The position numbers and the translations under genes were made by a program. Source: an uncultured Erysipelotrichaceae bacterium (GTDB taxonomy: Bacteria > Bacillota_I > Bacilli_A > Erysipelotrichales > Erysipelotrichaceae). From it: 64,000 bases of DNA. Every line of letters begins with the position of its first letter. The first letter of the stretch is position 1. The notes beneath the pieces are model-generated. The model made no database searches and was not told the DNA's origin. It saw only the letters and a list, made by a program, of their open reading frames with translations. Below, one piece after another: positions 8,338-16,524 of the stretch. The stretch is taken from positions 39,009 through 103,008 of the forward strand of contig OMYM01000414.1 in assembly GCA_900315225.1 (NCBI GenBank), given 5' to 3'.

Positions 8338-9603
8338 ATGGGATATCAGACACCGCGGGGAACCTATGACATCTTGCCGGATGAAATCGCAAAATGGAAC
8401 GATGTCGAGCAGGTGATCCGAGAAAAGACAAGGCTTTACCGCTACCATGAAATGAGAACGCCCTATTTTGAGGATACAAAAGTCTTCAAAAGGGAAAACG
8501 ATAGTTCCGACATGGTAAACAAGGAAATGTATACGTTCGCGATGGGTTCGGAGTCATATACGCTGCGCCCAGAGGGAACAGCGGGCGTGATCAGGGCGTT
8601 CGACCAGCATAAGCTTTATGGGTCGATGGAGCTTCCGGCGCGCTTTTGGTATATGGGCGCGATGTTCAGGCACGAGAGACCGCAGAAGGGGAGGCAGAGG
8701 CAGTTTACGCAGTTTGGCGTTGAAAATATCGGCGCCAAGACTCCAGAACTGGATGCCGAGACAATCGCGCTAGGATACGATATCGTCAAGTCAATGGGGA
8801 TTTCCAGCGTCAAGGTGTTGATTAACACATTGGGCGATGATGAGAGCAGGGCGGCATACCGCAGCGCGCTCAAGGAGTATTTTGCGCCGTATATCGAGGA
8901 TTTGTGCGGCGATTGCAAGAGACGCTACGAACAAAATCCGTTGCGAATCCTCGATTGCAAAGTCGATCATGAAAAGGAATGCATGGCGCACGCACCGTCC
9001 CTGGGCGAATACCTGAACGAGGAATCCCGCAAATACTTTGACAGGGTGCTGGAATGCCTGGACGCTTTGTCGATTCCGTATGAGATCGATGAGAAACTTG
9101 TCAGAGGATTGGACTACTATACGCACACAGTGTTCGAAGTGGTTTCCACGCGCCCTGATTCTGGCGCACAGGCAACGGTCTTCGCGGGCGGAAGGTATGA
9201 TCATTTTGTTTCGTACTATGGCGGACCTGACATGAGTGGCATAGGCTTTGCGATCGGGCTGGAGCGCTTGATTGCGTTAGCTACGGAGGAAGGCTATGCG
9301 TTTAGCCAAGAGCCGCAACTACAGGCGTATGTGATTGGCTTGGGTGAAGTTGGACCAGCGGTGTTGAAGACAGTGCAGATGCTAAGGCGCGAAGGGTTTG
9401 TTGCGGAAGGAAACCTTGTGCCCCGCTCGCTGAAAGCGCAATTCAAGAGCGCCGACCGCAACAAGGCGAAATACATTGTCATCCTTGGCGAGGATGAAGT
9501 GAAAAACGGAACAGTCAATGTGAAGAAGACTGGCGACAGGTCGCAAGAAACACTGCCAATTGATGGATTGGCAGAGGCATTGCGTAGATGGGAGAATGAA
9601 TAA
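8338..9603 (+). CDS. hisS: Histidyl-tRNA synthetase
   Basis: 421 residues, the usual class II HisRS length. The N-terminus carries the typical TPRGTYDILP; motif 2 is visible as an FRHERPQKGRQRQFTQ-like block, and the histidine-specific LVRGLDYYT motif lies near residue 255. Motif 3 is GIGFAIGLERL, and an anticodon-binding domain fills the C-terminus. ATG 8338 follows AAGGAGGAG; an earlier in-frame ATG at 8278 lies inside the T-box and was rejected. It is the first gene of an aminoacyl-tRNA synthetase operon, with aspS starting two bases after its stop. Confidence 0.96.
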   Translation: MGYQTPRGTYDILPDEIAKWNDVEQVIREKTRLYRYHEMRTPYFEDTKVFKRENDSSDMVNKEMYTFAMGSESYTLRPEGTAGVIRAFDQHKLYGSMELPARFWYMGAMFRHERPQKGRQRQFTQFGVENIGAKTPELDAETIALGYDIVKSMGISSVKVLINTLGDDESRAAYRSALKEYFAPYIEDLCGDCKRRYEQNPLRILDCKVDHEKECMAHAPSLGEYLNEESRKYFDRVLECLDALSIPYEIDEKLVRGLDYYTHTVFEVVSTRPDSGAQATVFAGGRYDHFVSYYGGPDMSGIGFAIGLERLIALATEEGYAFSQEPQLQAYVIGLGEVGPAVLKTVQMLRREGFVAEGNLVPRSLKAQFKSADRNKAKYIVILGEDEVKNGTVNVKKTGDRSQETLPIDGLAEALRRWENE

Positions 9604-9605
9604 AG

Positions 9606-11363
9606 ATGGAAAGAACATGTGGAAACGGAACCCTTCGCTTGGGCGATGAGGGGAAAAAGGTCACGCTCGTTGGTTGGGTTGCGAAGAGAAGAAACTTTGG
9701 GCAATTGGTGTTTATCGACTTGCGTGATCGATCCGGCATTGCGCAGGTCACCTTCGATGAGACGATGGCGGAAAAAGTCAAGGATGTAAGAAACGAGTTT
9801 GTCCTGCAGGTCAAGGGGACGGTTGTAAAGCGAAAAGATCCAAACCCGAAGCTAGCGACAGGCGAGGTCGAGGTATCGGCAGAGGAAGTCGTGATTGTTA
9901 ATCGCGCGCAGACGGCTCCGATTACCATCGCCGATGATACGGACACAAACGAGGATACGCGCCTCAAGTATAGATACCTTGACTTGCGCAGGCCAATTCT
10001 TCAACAAAACTTGATGCTAAGGCATAAGGTGTGCATGGTTGCGCGCAATGTGCTGGACGCACAAGGATTCATTGAGGTCGAGACACCGATCTTGGCGAGA
10101 TCTACGCCAGAGGGTGCGCGCGATTATTTGGTCCCATCCCGCATCTACAACGGAAGGTTCTGGGCATTGCCGCAATCGCCGCAGATCTTCAAACAATTGT
10201 TGATGATCTCTGGAATGGAGCGCTATTTCCAGATTGCGCGTTGTTTCCGCGATGAGGATTTGCGCGCAGACAGACAGCCTGAGTTTACGCAGATCGACAT
10301 TGAGATGAGCTTTGCGGACGAAGACGAAATCTTTGGCGTTGTCGAAAACCTCATGCATGAGATCGTCAAGGAAACCAAGGGCATTGAGATCGAGCAAAGC
10401 TTCTTGCGCATACCGTATGCAGAATGCATGAAGCGCTTTGGCACGGACAAGCCTGATTTGCGCTTTGGCAATGAAATACAGGATCTTTCCGATCTTTTTG
10501 CGGAAACCAGCTTCCAGGTGTTTAGGAATGCCTTGGACAATGGCGGGATGATCGGCGCGCTGAAGTTTGAAAACGCAGCGGACAAGTATAGCCGAAAGGG
10601 TCTAGACAAACTACAGGAGTTTGTCAAGCATGGCTTCAAGGCAAAGGCGTTGGCGTATCTCAAAATGGAGAAGGGAACGCTGGGTGGTTCCATCGCAAAA
10701 CCTTTGAGCGATGCGGAAAAGGCGGCTATCGCCGAACGTTTGTGTCTCAATGACAATGACTTGGTTCTTGTCATTGCGGACAAGCCGTCCATTGCGCTTA
10801 CTTCACTTGGCGCATTGCGCGCAAGACTTGCCCATGAACTGGATTTGATCGAAAAAGATGTTTATAAGTTTTTGTGGGTGACGGATTTTCCGATGTTCGA
10901 ATACAGCGAGGAAGAAGACCGCTGGGTAGCGGCGCATCATCCATTTACTGCACCGAAACACGAGGATATCGACAAGCTGTTCAGTGATCCGGGAAATGTA
11001 TCCTCGCGCGCATATGACCTCGTTTTGAACGGATACGAACTTTTGAGCGGGTCGATCAGGATCTTTGACCAAGATCTACAGGAGAAAGTATTCGAAGCCA
11101 TTGGCATGACCATGGAGGAAGCGCGCGCAAAGTTCGGGTTCTTCCTGGATGCGTTCCAGTACGGCACGCCTCCCCATGGCGGCGTGGGCATTGGGCTTGA
11201 GCGTCTTGTCATGGTTCTTGCGGGAACGGAAAATATCCGTGATGTAGTAGCATTCCCAACGACGAACAGTTCGCTTGACTTGATGAGCGAATCGCCAAAT
11301 GTCGTTGACCAGGCGCAGCTGGATATACTGGGTATTGAAATAGCCAACAAGGATAAACAATAA
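9606..11363 (+). CDS. aspS: Aspartyl-tRNA synthetase
   Basis: 585 residues, the bacterial AspRS length. Domain order is an N-terminal OB-fold anticodon-binding domain (1-100), the class II catalytic core with the ETPIL..STPEGARDYLVPSR block and motif 2 FRDEDLRADRQPEFTQIDIEMSF (about 215-237 in full), an inserted GAD domain (about 285-410), and motif 3 GIGLERLVM near 525. The long inserted domain marks the bacterial type. It charges tRNA-Asp, and possibly tRNA-Asn if asnS is absent; this cannot be judged from the window. It is co-transcribed with hisS behind the T-box. Confidence 0.96.
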   Translation: MERTCGNGTLRLGDEGKKVTLVGWVAKRRNFGQLVFIDLRDRSGIAQVTFDETMAEKVKDVRNEFVLQVKGTVVKRKDPNPKLATGEVEVSAEEVVIVNRAQTAPITIADDTDTNEDTRLKYRYLDLRRPILQQNLMLRHKVCMVARNVLDAQGFIEVETPILARSTPEGARDYLVPSRIYNGRFWALPQSPQIFKQLLMISGMERYFQIARCFRDEDLRADRQPEFTQIDIEMSFADEDEIFGVVENLMHEIVKETKGIEIEQSFLRIPYAECMKRFGTDKPDLRFGNEIQDLSDLFAETSFQVFRNALDNGGMIGALKFENAADKYSRKGLDKLQEFVKHGFKAKALAYLKMEKGTLGGSIAKPLSDAEKAAIAERLCLNDNDLVLVIADKPSIALTSLGALRARLAHELDLIEKDVYKFLWVTDFPMFEYSEEEDRWVAAHHPFTAPKHEDIDKLFSDPGNVSSRAYDLVLNGYELLSGSIRIFDQDLQEKVFEAIGMTMEEARAKFGFFLDAFQYGTPPHGGVGIGLERLVMVLAGTENIRDVVAFPTTNSSLDLMSESPNVVDQAQLDILGIEIANKDKQ

Positions 11364-11416
11364 GATTTTTACTGTTGAGACTACAATTGCATAAAACACT
11401 GGTATATAATATATAT

Positions 11417-11575
11417 GCCGAAGGAAACCACATATTTTTCCTACATAGCGATATAAGGGAATCCTGACTGGAGACTCCTGTGTTGAAAGCTCGGTACGGC
11501 CGAGAATCCTAACGGATGACCATGGATACCCACCTCTACGAAAGAGGGAACATATATCAACCCTTCGGCTTTTAT
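11417..11575 (+). ncRNA. ssrS: 6S RNA
   Basis: Between aspS and a terminator is a roughly 160-base non-coding element closed by GCCGAAGG at 11417 and CCTTCGGC near 11562-11569, followed by TTTT. It contains a terminal hairpin with AAGCTCGG and CCGAGAATCC, which resembles the apical hairpin of E. coli 6S RNA, and a long imperfect rod with an internal bubble. TATAAT at 11405-11410 would start transcription at the first base of the closing stem. 6S RNA binds sigma-A RNA polymerase and mimics an open promoter. In Bacillus one 6S gene also lies beside aspS, which supports the call. The ends are estimates. Confidence 0.75.
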
Positions 11576-11585
11576 TGAAATGCAT

Positions 11586-11615
11586 AAGCCGCCCTCATGG
11601 CAAGGGCGGCTTTCT
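11586..11615 (+). terminator. Strong intrinsic terminator after the 6S RNA
   Basis: AAGCCGCCCT (11586-11595) and AGGGCGGCTT (11603-11612) form a perfect ten-base stem with a seven-base loop, followed by a short T stretch. Confidence 0.85.
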
Positions 11616-11626
11616 GTATCTGTTTA

Positions 11627-11655
11627 TTGCATGGAAATTAAAAAAAGGGTAGAAT
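11627..11655 (+). promoter_or_regulatory. Promoter of the YneF-like gene
   Basis: TTGCAT (11627-11632), a spacer of exactly 17, and TAGAAT (11650-11655). The expected start lies about 25 bases before the start codon. Confidence 0.7.
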
Positions 11656-11685
11656 GTTGCATGTTTGATAAGGTGGTATAGTACT

Positions 11686-11898
11686 ATGAACGCTTTTTGG
11701 TCTTCATTGCTCTGGTTTGTTTTGGGAGCGTTGATTTCCGCCGTGGCAACATTCTTCATCACGAAGAACCGCTTTGAGAAACAGTTGCGTGAGAATCCTC
11801 CGATCAGTGAGAAGATGATCCGCGCGATGTTTATGCAAATGGGGAGAAAGCCAAGCGAGGCGCAGATCAAGCAAGTCATGCGAAGCCTTCAAAAATGA
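11686..11898 (+). CDS. YneF-family (UPF0154) small membrane protein
   Basis: 70 residues with one N-terminal membrane helix (about 3-25), then the family-typical basic segment FITKNRFEKQLRENPPI, and MIRAMFMQMGRKPSEAQIKQ. This is the pattern of the UPF0154/YneF proteins found across Bacillota. The function of the family is not established. ATG 11686 is preceded by AAGGTGG at a good distance; a longer frame from 11665 would overlap the ribosome binding site. It is monocistronic, with its own promoter and terminator. Confidence 0.85.
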   Translation: MNAFWSSLLWFVLGALISAVATFFITKNRFEKQLRENPPISEKMIRAMFMQMGRKPSEAQIKQVMRSLQK

Positions 11899-11920
11899 AA
11901 AGCCCTGGAAGGGCTTTTTT
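11898..11920 (+). terminator. Intrinsic terminator after the YneF-like gene
   Basis: AAAGCCCT and AGGGCTTT form an eight-base stem with a GGA loop, overlapping the stop codon and ending in six T residues. Confidence 0.85.
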
Positions 11921-11990
11921 CTATCGCAAAATATCAGAATCGACCTGAAACCACTTACATTTTGACCTGTTCTTTTATGTAGGTTCGTTC

Positions 11991-11996
11991 TATAAT
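11991..11996 (+). promoter_or_regulatory. -10 element for the PFOR gene
   Basis: A perfect TATAAT lies 24 bases before the PFOR start codon. TTGACC at 11962-11967 is 23 bases upstream of it, outside the normal 16-18 range, so the -35 is uncertain. Confidence 0.5.
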
Positions 11997-12020
11997 ATGG
12001 TAAATAAAACAGGAGGACAT

Positions 12021-15000
12021 ATGAGTACAGAAAACAAAAAGGTTTTCGAAGCGATGGATGGCAATACCGCGACAGCTCATTCCGCGTATGCGTTCACGGA
12101 AGTTGCCGGCATTTATCCTATTACACCGTCGTCCCCAATGGCTGAAAATATCGATGCTTGGGCGACTGCGGGGAGAAAGAATGTTTTTGGCGATGAGGTA
12201 AAGGTCGTTGAAATGCAGTCCGAAGGTGGCGCTGCAGGTGCTGTTCACGGCGCTTTGCAGGGCGGTTCTTTGGCTGCTACATTCACTGCTTCACAAGGTT
12301 TGTTGTTGATGATTCCGAATCTCTACAAGCTCAAGGGTGAATTGCTGCCGGGCGTTATTCATGTAGCCGCACGTTCACTCGCGATGCACACACTGAGTAT
12401 TTTCGGTGATCATCAGGATGTCTACGCTTGCCGTCAGACTGGAATGGTCATGATGTGTTCGCACTCTGTCCAAGACTGCATGGACTTGGCGGGTGTTGCT
12501 CATCTGATTGCAATTGATGGCTCTGTCGCTGTCATGCATTTCTTTGATGGCTTCCGTACTTCTCACGAAATCGACAAAATCGAAGTCATGGATTATGACT
12601 TCCTCAAGAGCTTGCTGCCGATGGACAAGGTCGAGGCATTCCGCGCCAGTGCGTTGAATCCTCATACAAATCCGATCACAAGAGGCGGCTCGCAGAACGA
12701 CGACATCTACTTCCAGAGCATGGAAGCACAGAACAACCACTATGCGGCTGTTCCGGATATCGCTGCCAAGTACATGAAGGCTATCAGCGAGCATACAGGA
12801 AGGACATATGCTCCATTTGTCTATGTTGGTGCGCCTGATGCCGAGAGAATCATCATTGCCATGGGTTCCTTGACAGACACGATTGCCGAGACAGTGAACT
12901 CCTTGGTAAAGAGGGGCGAAAAGGTTGGCTTGATCAAGGTTTACCTGTACCGTCCGTTCTCCGAGAAGTATTTGGAAGATGTTCTGCCTGATACAGTCAA
13001 GAAGATCGCCGTCATCGACCGTGCCAAGGAGCCAGGAAGCAGGGAGCCATTGTTCCTTGATGTCTGCTATGCTCTCAGGAAGCACAAGGATCTCACAATC
13101 ATTGGCGGTCGTGCAGGAATCTCCTCCAAGGACACGAACCCTGCCGATATCAATGCTGTGTTTGAAGAACTCAAGAAAGACGATCCGAAGGAAGAATTTA
13201 CACTGTCAATCGAAGATGATGTCACGAATCTGTCGCTTGCACCGGTTCCGATCGATATCGATGCCGACTACACAAGCTGCTTGTTCTATGGACTTGGCTC
13301 AGATGGAACCGTTGGCGCCAACAAGAGCACTGTCAAGATCATTGGCAACAACACAGACTTGTATTCCCAGGCTTACTTCGCATATGACTCCAAGAAGGCC
13401 GGCGGCGTTACAAGAAGCCACCTGCGTTTTGGCAAGTCGCCGATCCACAGCCCATACTATGTCGACAAGGCTGACTTCATTTCCTGCTCGCTTGACAGCT
13501 ATTGCTTCAAGTTCGACATGGTCCGCAACCTGAAGGAAGGCGGAACATTCCTGCTCAACACAACGATTCCTGCCGAGGAAATCGGTGACAGGCTGCCTAA
13601 TAGAATGCTAGCTTCATTGGCGAAGAAGAATGCGAAATTCTACATCATCAATGCTACAAAGCTTGCGGAAGAGACACACATGGGTCGCCATACAAACACG
13701 ATCCTGCAGAGTGCTTTCTTTGCCCTCAACGAGCAGATCATGCCATATGAGAAGTCCCTTGAACTCATGAAGGATTCCGCAAGGCACACATATGCCCGCA
13801 AGGGTGAAGATGTTGTTAACAACAACTGTGCTGCGATCGACAAAGGTAACGAAGGTCTTGTCAAGGTCGATGTGAAGCCTGAATGGGCAGACCTGCCTTA
13901 CGATGAGAGCTTGATCGTCAAGACGGGCGATGAGTATTTCGACAATATCCTGCAGAGAATCAATGCGTTGGAAGGCTATGACATGCCCGTCTCCGCATTC
14001 ACAGACCGTCGTATCATGGATGGCTCCATCCTTGAGAACGTTTCTTTCCGTGAGAAGAGAAACATCGCTACGGCTGTTCCTACATGGGATGCCACAAAGT
14101 GTATCGCTTGCGGCCAGTGTTCATTCGCTTGCCCACATGCAACAATCCGTCCGTTCCTGATGGATGCCGATGAGTTCGCAAAGGCAGAGGCAATCGCAAA
14201 AGAGAACGACATCGAATTCACATGTGTCGACGACAAGAAGCTTGCGGCATATCCTGGCGCAAAGGATGCTGGACTCAAGTTCAGAATCCAGCTCTCTCCG
14301 ATGAACTGTGTTGGTTGCGGCGTCTGCTTGACAGTATGTCCTACAAAGGCACTTACCGCTGCCGATGTCAATACACAGCTGAAGCAAGAGCCTTTGGCAG
14401 ACTACCTCTACAAGGAGACAGTCTACAAGCCACAGTATGCTCGTCCAAATACAATCCAGCAGACAACGCTCCAGATGCCTTACTTTGAGGTCAGTGGATG
14501 CTGCCCAGGATGTGGCGAAGCTCCTTACTATAGACTTGTTTCCCAGCTGTTTGGCAAGGATATGATGGTTGCCAACGCAACAGGCTGCTCGATGATCTAC
14601 TGCTCGTCCACACCTTCCACACCATTCATCATCGACAAGAATGGCGAGGGTGTCGCATGGGCAAACTCCCTGTTCGAAGACAATGCTGAGTTTGGCTTTG
14701 GTATGGCGATTGCACAGAACCACAAGATGGCAAAGATCCTGAGACTCATGGAAGAGAATCTCGATGCTGTCGAGCCTGAACTGAAGGCTGCGTTTGAGGG
14801 ATACATTGCTGCCAAGGATGACCGTGACAAGCAGAGAGAACTCAAGGATGCTATCGTTGCAGGTGTCAAGGCTTCCTCCAATGAGGCAGTCAAGGAATTG
14901 CTTGATCTTGAAAGAGACCTTGTTGGCAAGTCCGTATGGATCGTTGGTGGCGATGGATGGGCTTATGACATTGGCTATGGTGGATTGGATCACGTCATGG

Positions 15001-15572
15001 CAAACAACCTGAACGTGAATGTCCTCGTTCTTGATACAGAAGTCTACTCCAACACTGGTGGTCAGTCCTCCAAGTCTTCCCAGGCGGCTTCCATTGCGAA
15101 GTTCGCAGCCGGTGGTAAGCCTCTGGCAAAGAAGGATCTTGGACAGATCGTCATGGAATATGGCCATGTATACGTAGCGTCTGTCGCTATGGGTGCCAAC
15201 CAGCTCCAGACAATCAAGGCGTTCAAGGAAGCCGAGTCCTATAATGGACCATCCCTCATCATTGCCTACAGCCCTTGCGCTGAACAGGGAATCAAGGGTG
15301 GTCTGGTCAAGGCTCCGAAGGTTCAGAAGAATGCGGTTGAGTGCGGTTATGTCACACTGTATCGTTATGACCCAAGACTTGAGAAGCCTTTGCAGATTGA
15401 CTCCAAGGCACCGAAGTGGGAGAAGTTCAATGAGTTCCTGATGAACGAAGCGCGTTACTTCAACCTGCCGAAGATCAAGGGTCAGGAAGCTGCCGACGCA
15501 CTGTTCGCCAAGACTTTGTCTGACGCACAGACACGTTACAACAAGCTGGTCAACAAGGCTGAACATCAGTAA
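12021..15572 (+). CDS. nifJ: Pyruvate:ferredoxin (flavodoxin) oxidoreductase, single-chain
   Basis: 1183 residues, the expected length of the one-polypeptide homodimeric PFOR. Domain I starts with the YPITPSSPMAE motif near residue 28. Two ferredoxin-type 4Fe-4S sites follow: CIACGQCSFACP near 694 and CVGCGVCLTVCP near 762. The proximal cluster begins with CCPGCGEAPYYR near 827, and the thiamine pyrophosphate site is GDGWAYDIGYGG near 977 with NTGGQ downstream. The cytosolic enzyme oxidises pyruvate with CoA to acetyl-CoA and CO2, giving electrons to ferredoxin, and indicates anaerobic energy metabolism. GGAGG lies just before ATG 12021. It is monocistronic. Confidence 0.97.
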   Translation: MSTENKKVFEAMDGNTATAHSAYAFTEVAGIYPITPSSPMAENIDAWATAGRKNVFGDEVKVVEMQSEGGAAGAVHGALQGGSLAATFTASQGLLLMIPNLYKLKGELLPGVIHVAARSLAMHTLSIFGDHQDVYACRQTGMVMMCSHSVQDCMDLAGVAHLIAIDGSVAVMHFFDGFRTSHEIDKIEVMDYDFLKSLLPMDKVEAFRASALNPHTNPITRGGSQNDDIYFQSMEAQNNHYAAVPDIAAKYMKAISEHTGRTYAPFVYVGAPDAERIIIAMGSLTDTIAETVNSLVKRGEKVGLIKVYLYRPFSEKYLEDVLPDTVKKIAVIDRAKEPGSREPLFLDVCYALRKHKDLTIIGGRAGISSKDTNPADINAVFEELKKDDPKEEFTLSIEDDVTNLSLAPVPIDIDADYTSCLFYGLGSDGTVGANKSTVKIIGNNTDLYSQAYFAYDSKKAGGVTRSHLRFGKSPIHSPYYVDKADFISCSLDSYCFKFDMVRNLKEGGTFLLNTTIPAEEIGDRLPNRMLASLAKKNAKFYIINATKLAEETHMGRHTNTILQSAFFALNEQIMPYEKSLELMKDSARHTYARKGEDVVNNNCAAIDKGNEGLVKVDVKPEWADLPYDESLIVKTGDEYFDNILQRINALEGYDMPVSAFTDRRIMDGSILENVSFREKRNIATAVPTWDATKCIACGQCSFACPHATIRPFLMDADEFAKAEAIAKENDIEFTCVDDKKLAAYPGAKDAGLKFRIQLSPMNCVGCGVCLTVCPTKALTAADVNTQLKQEPLADYLYKETVYKPQYARPNTIQQTTLQMPYFEVSGCCPGCGEAPYYRLVSQLFGKDMMVANATGCSMIYCSSTPSTPFIIDKNGEGVAWANSLFEDNAEFGFGMAIAQNHKMAKILRLMEENLDAVEPELKAAFEGYIAAKDDRDKQRELKDAIVAGVKASSNEAVKELLDLERDLVGKSVWIVGGDGWAYDIGYGGLDHVMANNLNVNVLVLDTEVYSNTGGQSSKSSQAASIAKFAAGGKPLAKKDLGQIVMEYGHVYVASVAMGANQLQTIKAFKEAESYNGPSLIIAYSPCAEQGIKGGLVKAPKVQKNAVECGYVTLYRYDPRLEKPLQIDSKAPKWEKFNEFLMNEARYFNLPKIKGQEAADALFAKTLSDAQTRYNKLVNKAEHQ

Positions 15573-15593
15573 GCCATTGTCGATTCAATGACT

Positions 15594-15623
15594 AAGGCAT
15601 CGCTTGAAAGGGCGATGCCTTTT
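15594..15623 (+). terminator. Intrinsic terminator after nifJ
   Basis: AAGGCATCGC (15594-15603) and GCGATGCCTT (15612-15621) form a perfect ten-base stem followed by T residues. Confidence 0.9.
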
Positions 15624-15645
15624 GTGCTTATTGAGGAGTATTGTT

Positions 15646-16353
15646 ATGGCAGTTTTTATAGGTATATCCGCCGAATCATATGAAGAAGGACAACTTCAGT
15701 GGAGCAAGGCTGGACATGACTACATGAAATCCCTTGTCGCTGTTGGTGCAGTGCCTGTGATTATTCCCTTTGTGAATGACATTGCATTAGCAAAGGATTA
15801 TGCGATCATGTGCGATGGACTTATCTTGCCTGGCGGGAATGATGTTGATCCATCGTTCTATGCAAGCCAAAAAAAGATGCATTGTGGCGAAACGGATAAA
15901 GAATTTGATCGTTGGCAGATGGCTCTCTTGGAGAATTTTCTCGTCTTTAGCAGGAGGGTGCTTGGGATAAACCGGGGCATGCAACTGATTAATGTGTACT
16001 TTGGAGGAAGCTTGTATCAGGACATAGTGAAAGAATACAAAAAAGCAGGGGCAAAGCACATGAATAATGGTCTGAAAGAGGAAATGTCGCATGCTGTGGA
16101 AACTGTTCCAGGAAGTAGTTTATGGAATGTCTTGGGAGATCGCTTCTTGGTTAATAGCTTCCATCACCAGGCGATCAAGAGACTTGGCTCAGAGTTGTGC
16201 GTGACCGCTATGAGCAGCGATGGATTGATCGAGGGGATAGTATCAAACGATGGCCTAGCTTCTGGCGTACAATGGAATCCAGAGAGTTTTCTCCGCTTGT
16301 CTTCCAATCCCATGATTGCATTGTTCCAGGATTTTGTCGATCATTGTAAATGA
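15646..16353 (+). CDS. Class I glutamine amidotransferase-like (peptidase C26) pseudoenzyme
   Basis: 235 residues with the fold markers of gamma-glutamyl-GABA hydrolase (PuuD-like) proteins: LILPGGNDVDPSFY near residue 64, LGI.RGMQLINVYFGGSLYQD near 106, NSFHHQAIK near 170 and GVQW.PESF near 207. The catalytic triad is broken. The nucleophile in the normal GICRGMQ motif is Asn109 (codon AAC), and the His of QWHPE is Asn211 (AAT); only Glu213 remains. The reading frame is otherwise clean, so this looks like a maintained non-hydrolytic protein and not a decaying gene. A binding or regulatory role is inference. GAGGAG precedes ATG 15646. Confidence 0.85.
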   Translation: MAVFIGISAESYEEGQLQWSKAGHDYMKSLVAVGAVPVIIPFVNDIALAKDYAIMCDGLILPGGNDVDPSFYASQKKMHCGETDKEFDRWQMALLENFLVFSRRVLGINRGMQLINVYFGGSLYQDIVKEYKKAGAKHMNNGLKEEMSHAVETVPGSSLWNVLGDRFLVNSFHHQAIKRLGSELCVTAMSSDGLIEGIVSNDGLASGVQWNPESFLRLSSNPMIALFQDFVDHCK

Positions 16354-16382
16354 TCAAGTTTGTCATTTTTGGACTAGAGTGG

Positions 16383-16425
16383 CACAGGAGACATCGTCAT
16401 GTTATCTCCTGTGTTTCGTTTTTTT
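16383..16425 (+). terminator. Intrinsic terminator after the amidotransferase-like gene
   Basis: CACAGGAGA (16383-16391) pairs with TCTCCTGTG (16405-16413), followed by a T-rich run to 16425. Confidence 0.8.
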
Positions 16426-16450
16426 CGTAGTCTGTCATATGCTTGAAGTA

Positions 16451-16459
16451 TGCTATACT
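16451..16459 (+). promoter_or_regulatory. Extended -10 promoter for the recX operon
   Basis: TGCTATACT (16451-16459) fits TGnTATAAT with one change. No good -35 is present at the right distance. It would start transcription near 16466, before the mini-ORF at 16486. This argues against translation starting at the in-frame ATG 16443. Confidence 0.55.
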
Positions 16460-16485
16460 AAGGAGAATCAAAGTTGGAGAATACA

Positions 16486-16524
16486 ATGCTAAAAAGTGTT
16501 CAAATGCGGAAAGGGGCAGGATGA
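16486..16524 (+). CDS. Possible 12-residue leader ORF before the RecX fusion gene
   Basis: ATG 16486 follows GGAGA at normal spacing and opens a 12-codon frame (MLKSVQMRKGAG) whose TGA overlaps the start of the next gene as ATGA. The geometry suggests translational coupling, with ribosomes finishing the mini-ORF and restarting at 16521. The peptide itself matches nothing I know. It may be chance, since the ORF is very short. Confidence 0.35.
   Translation: MLKSVQMRKGAG

Noticed and set aside
14121..15566. Long minus-strand ORF (481 codons) opposite nifJ
   Set aside because: It mirrors the codon pattern of nifJ, whose protein is clearly PFOR, and its own product has no recognisable domains.
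16443..16520. Upstream in-frame start for the RecX fusion gene
   Set aside because: It lies within or before the extended -10 element and lacks a ribosome binding site; the protein family starts at MRIGLFSN.
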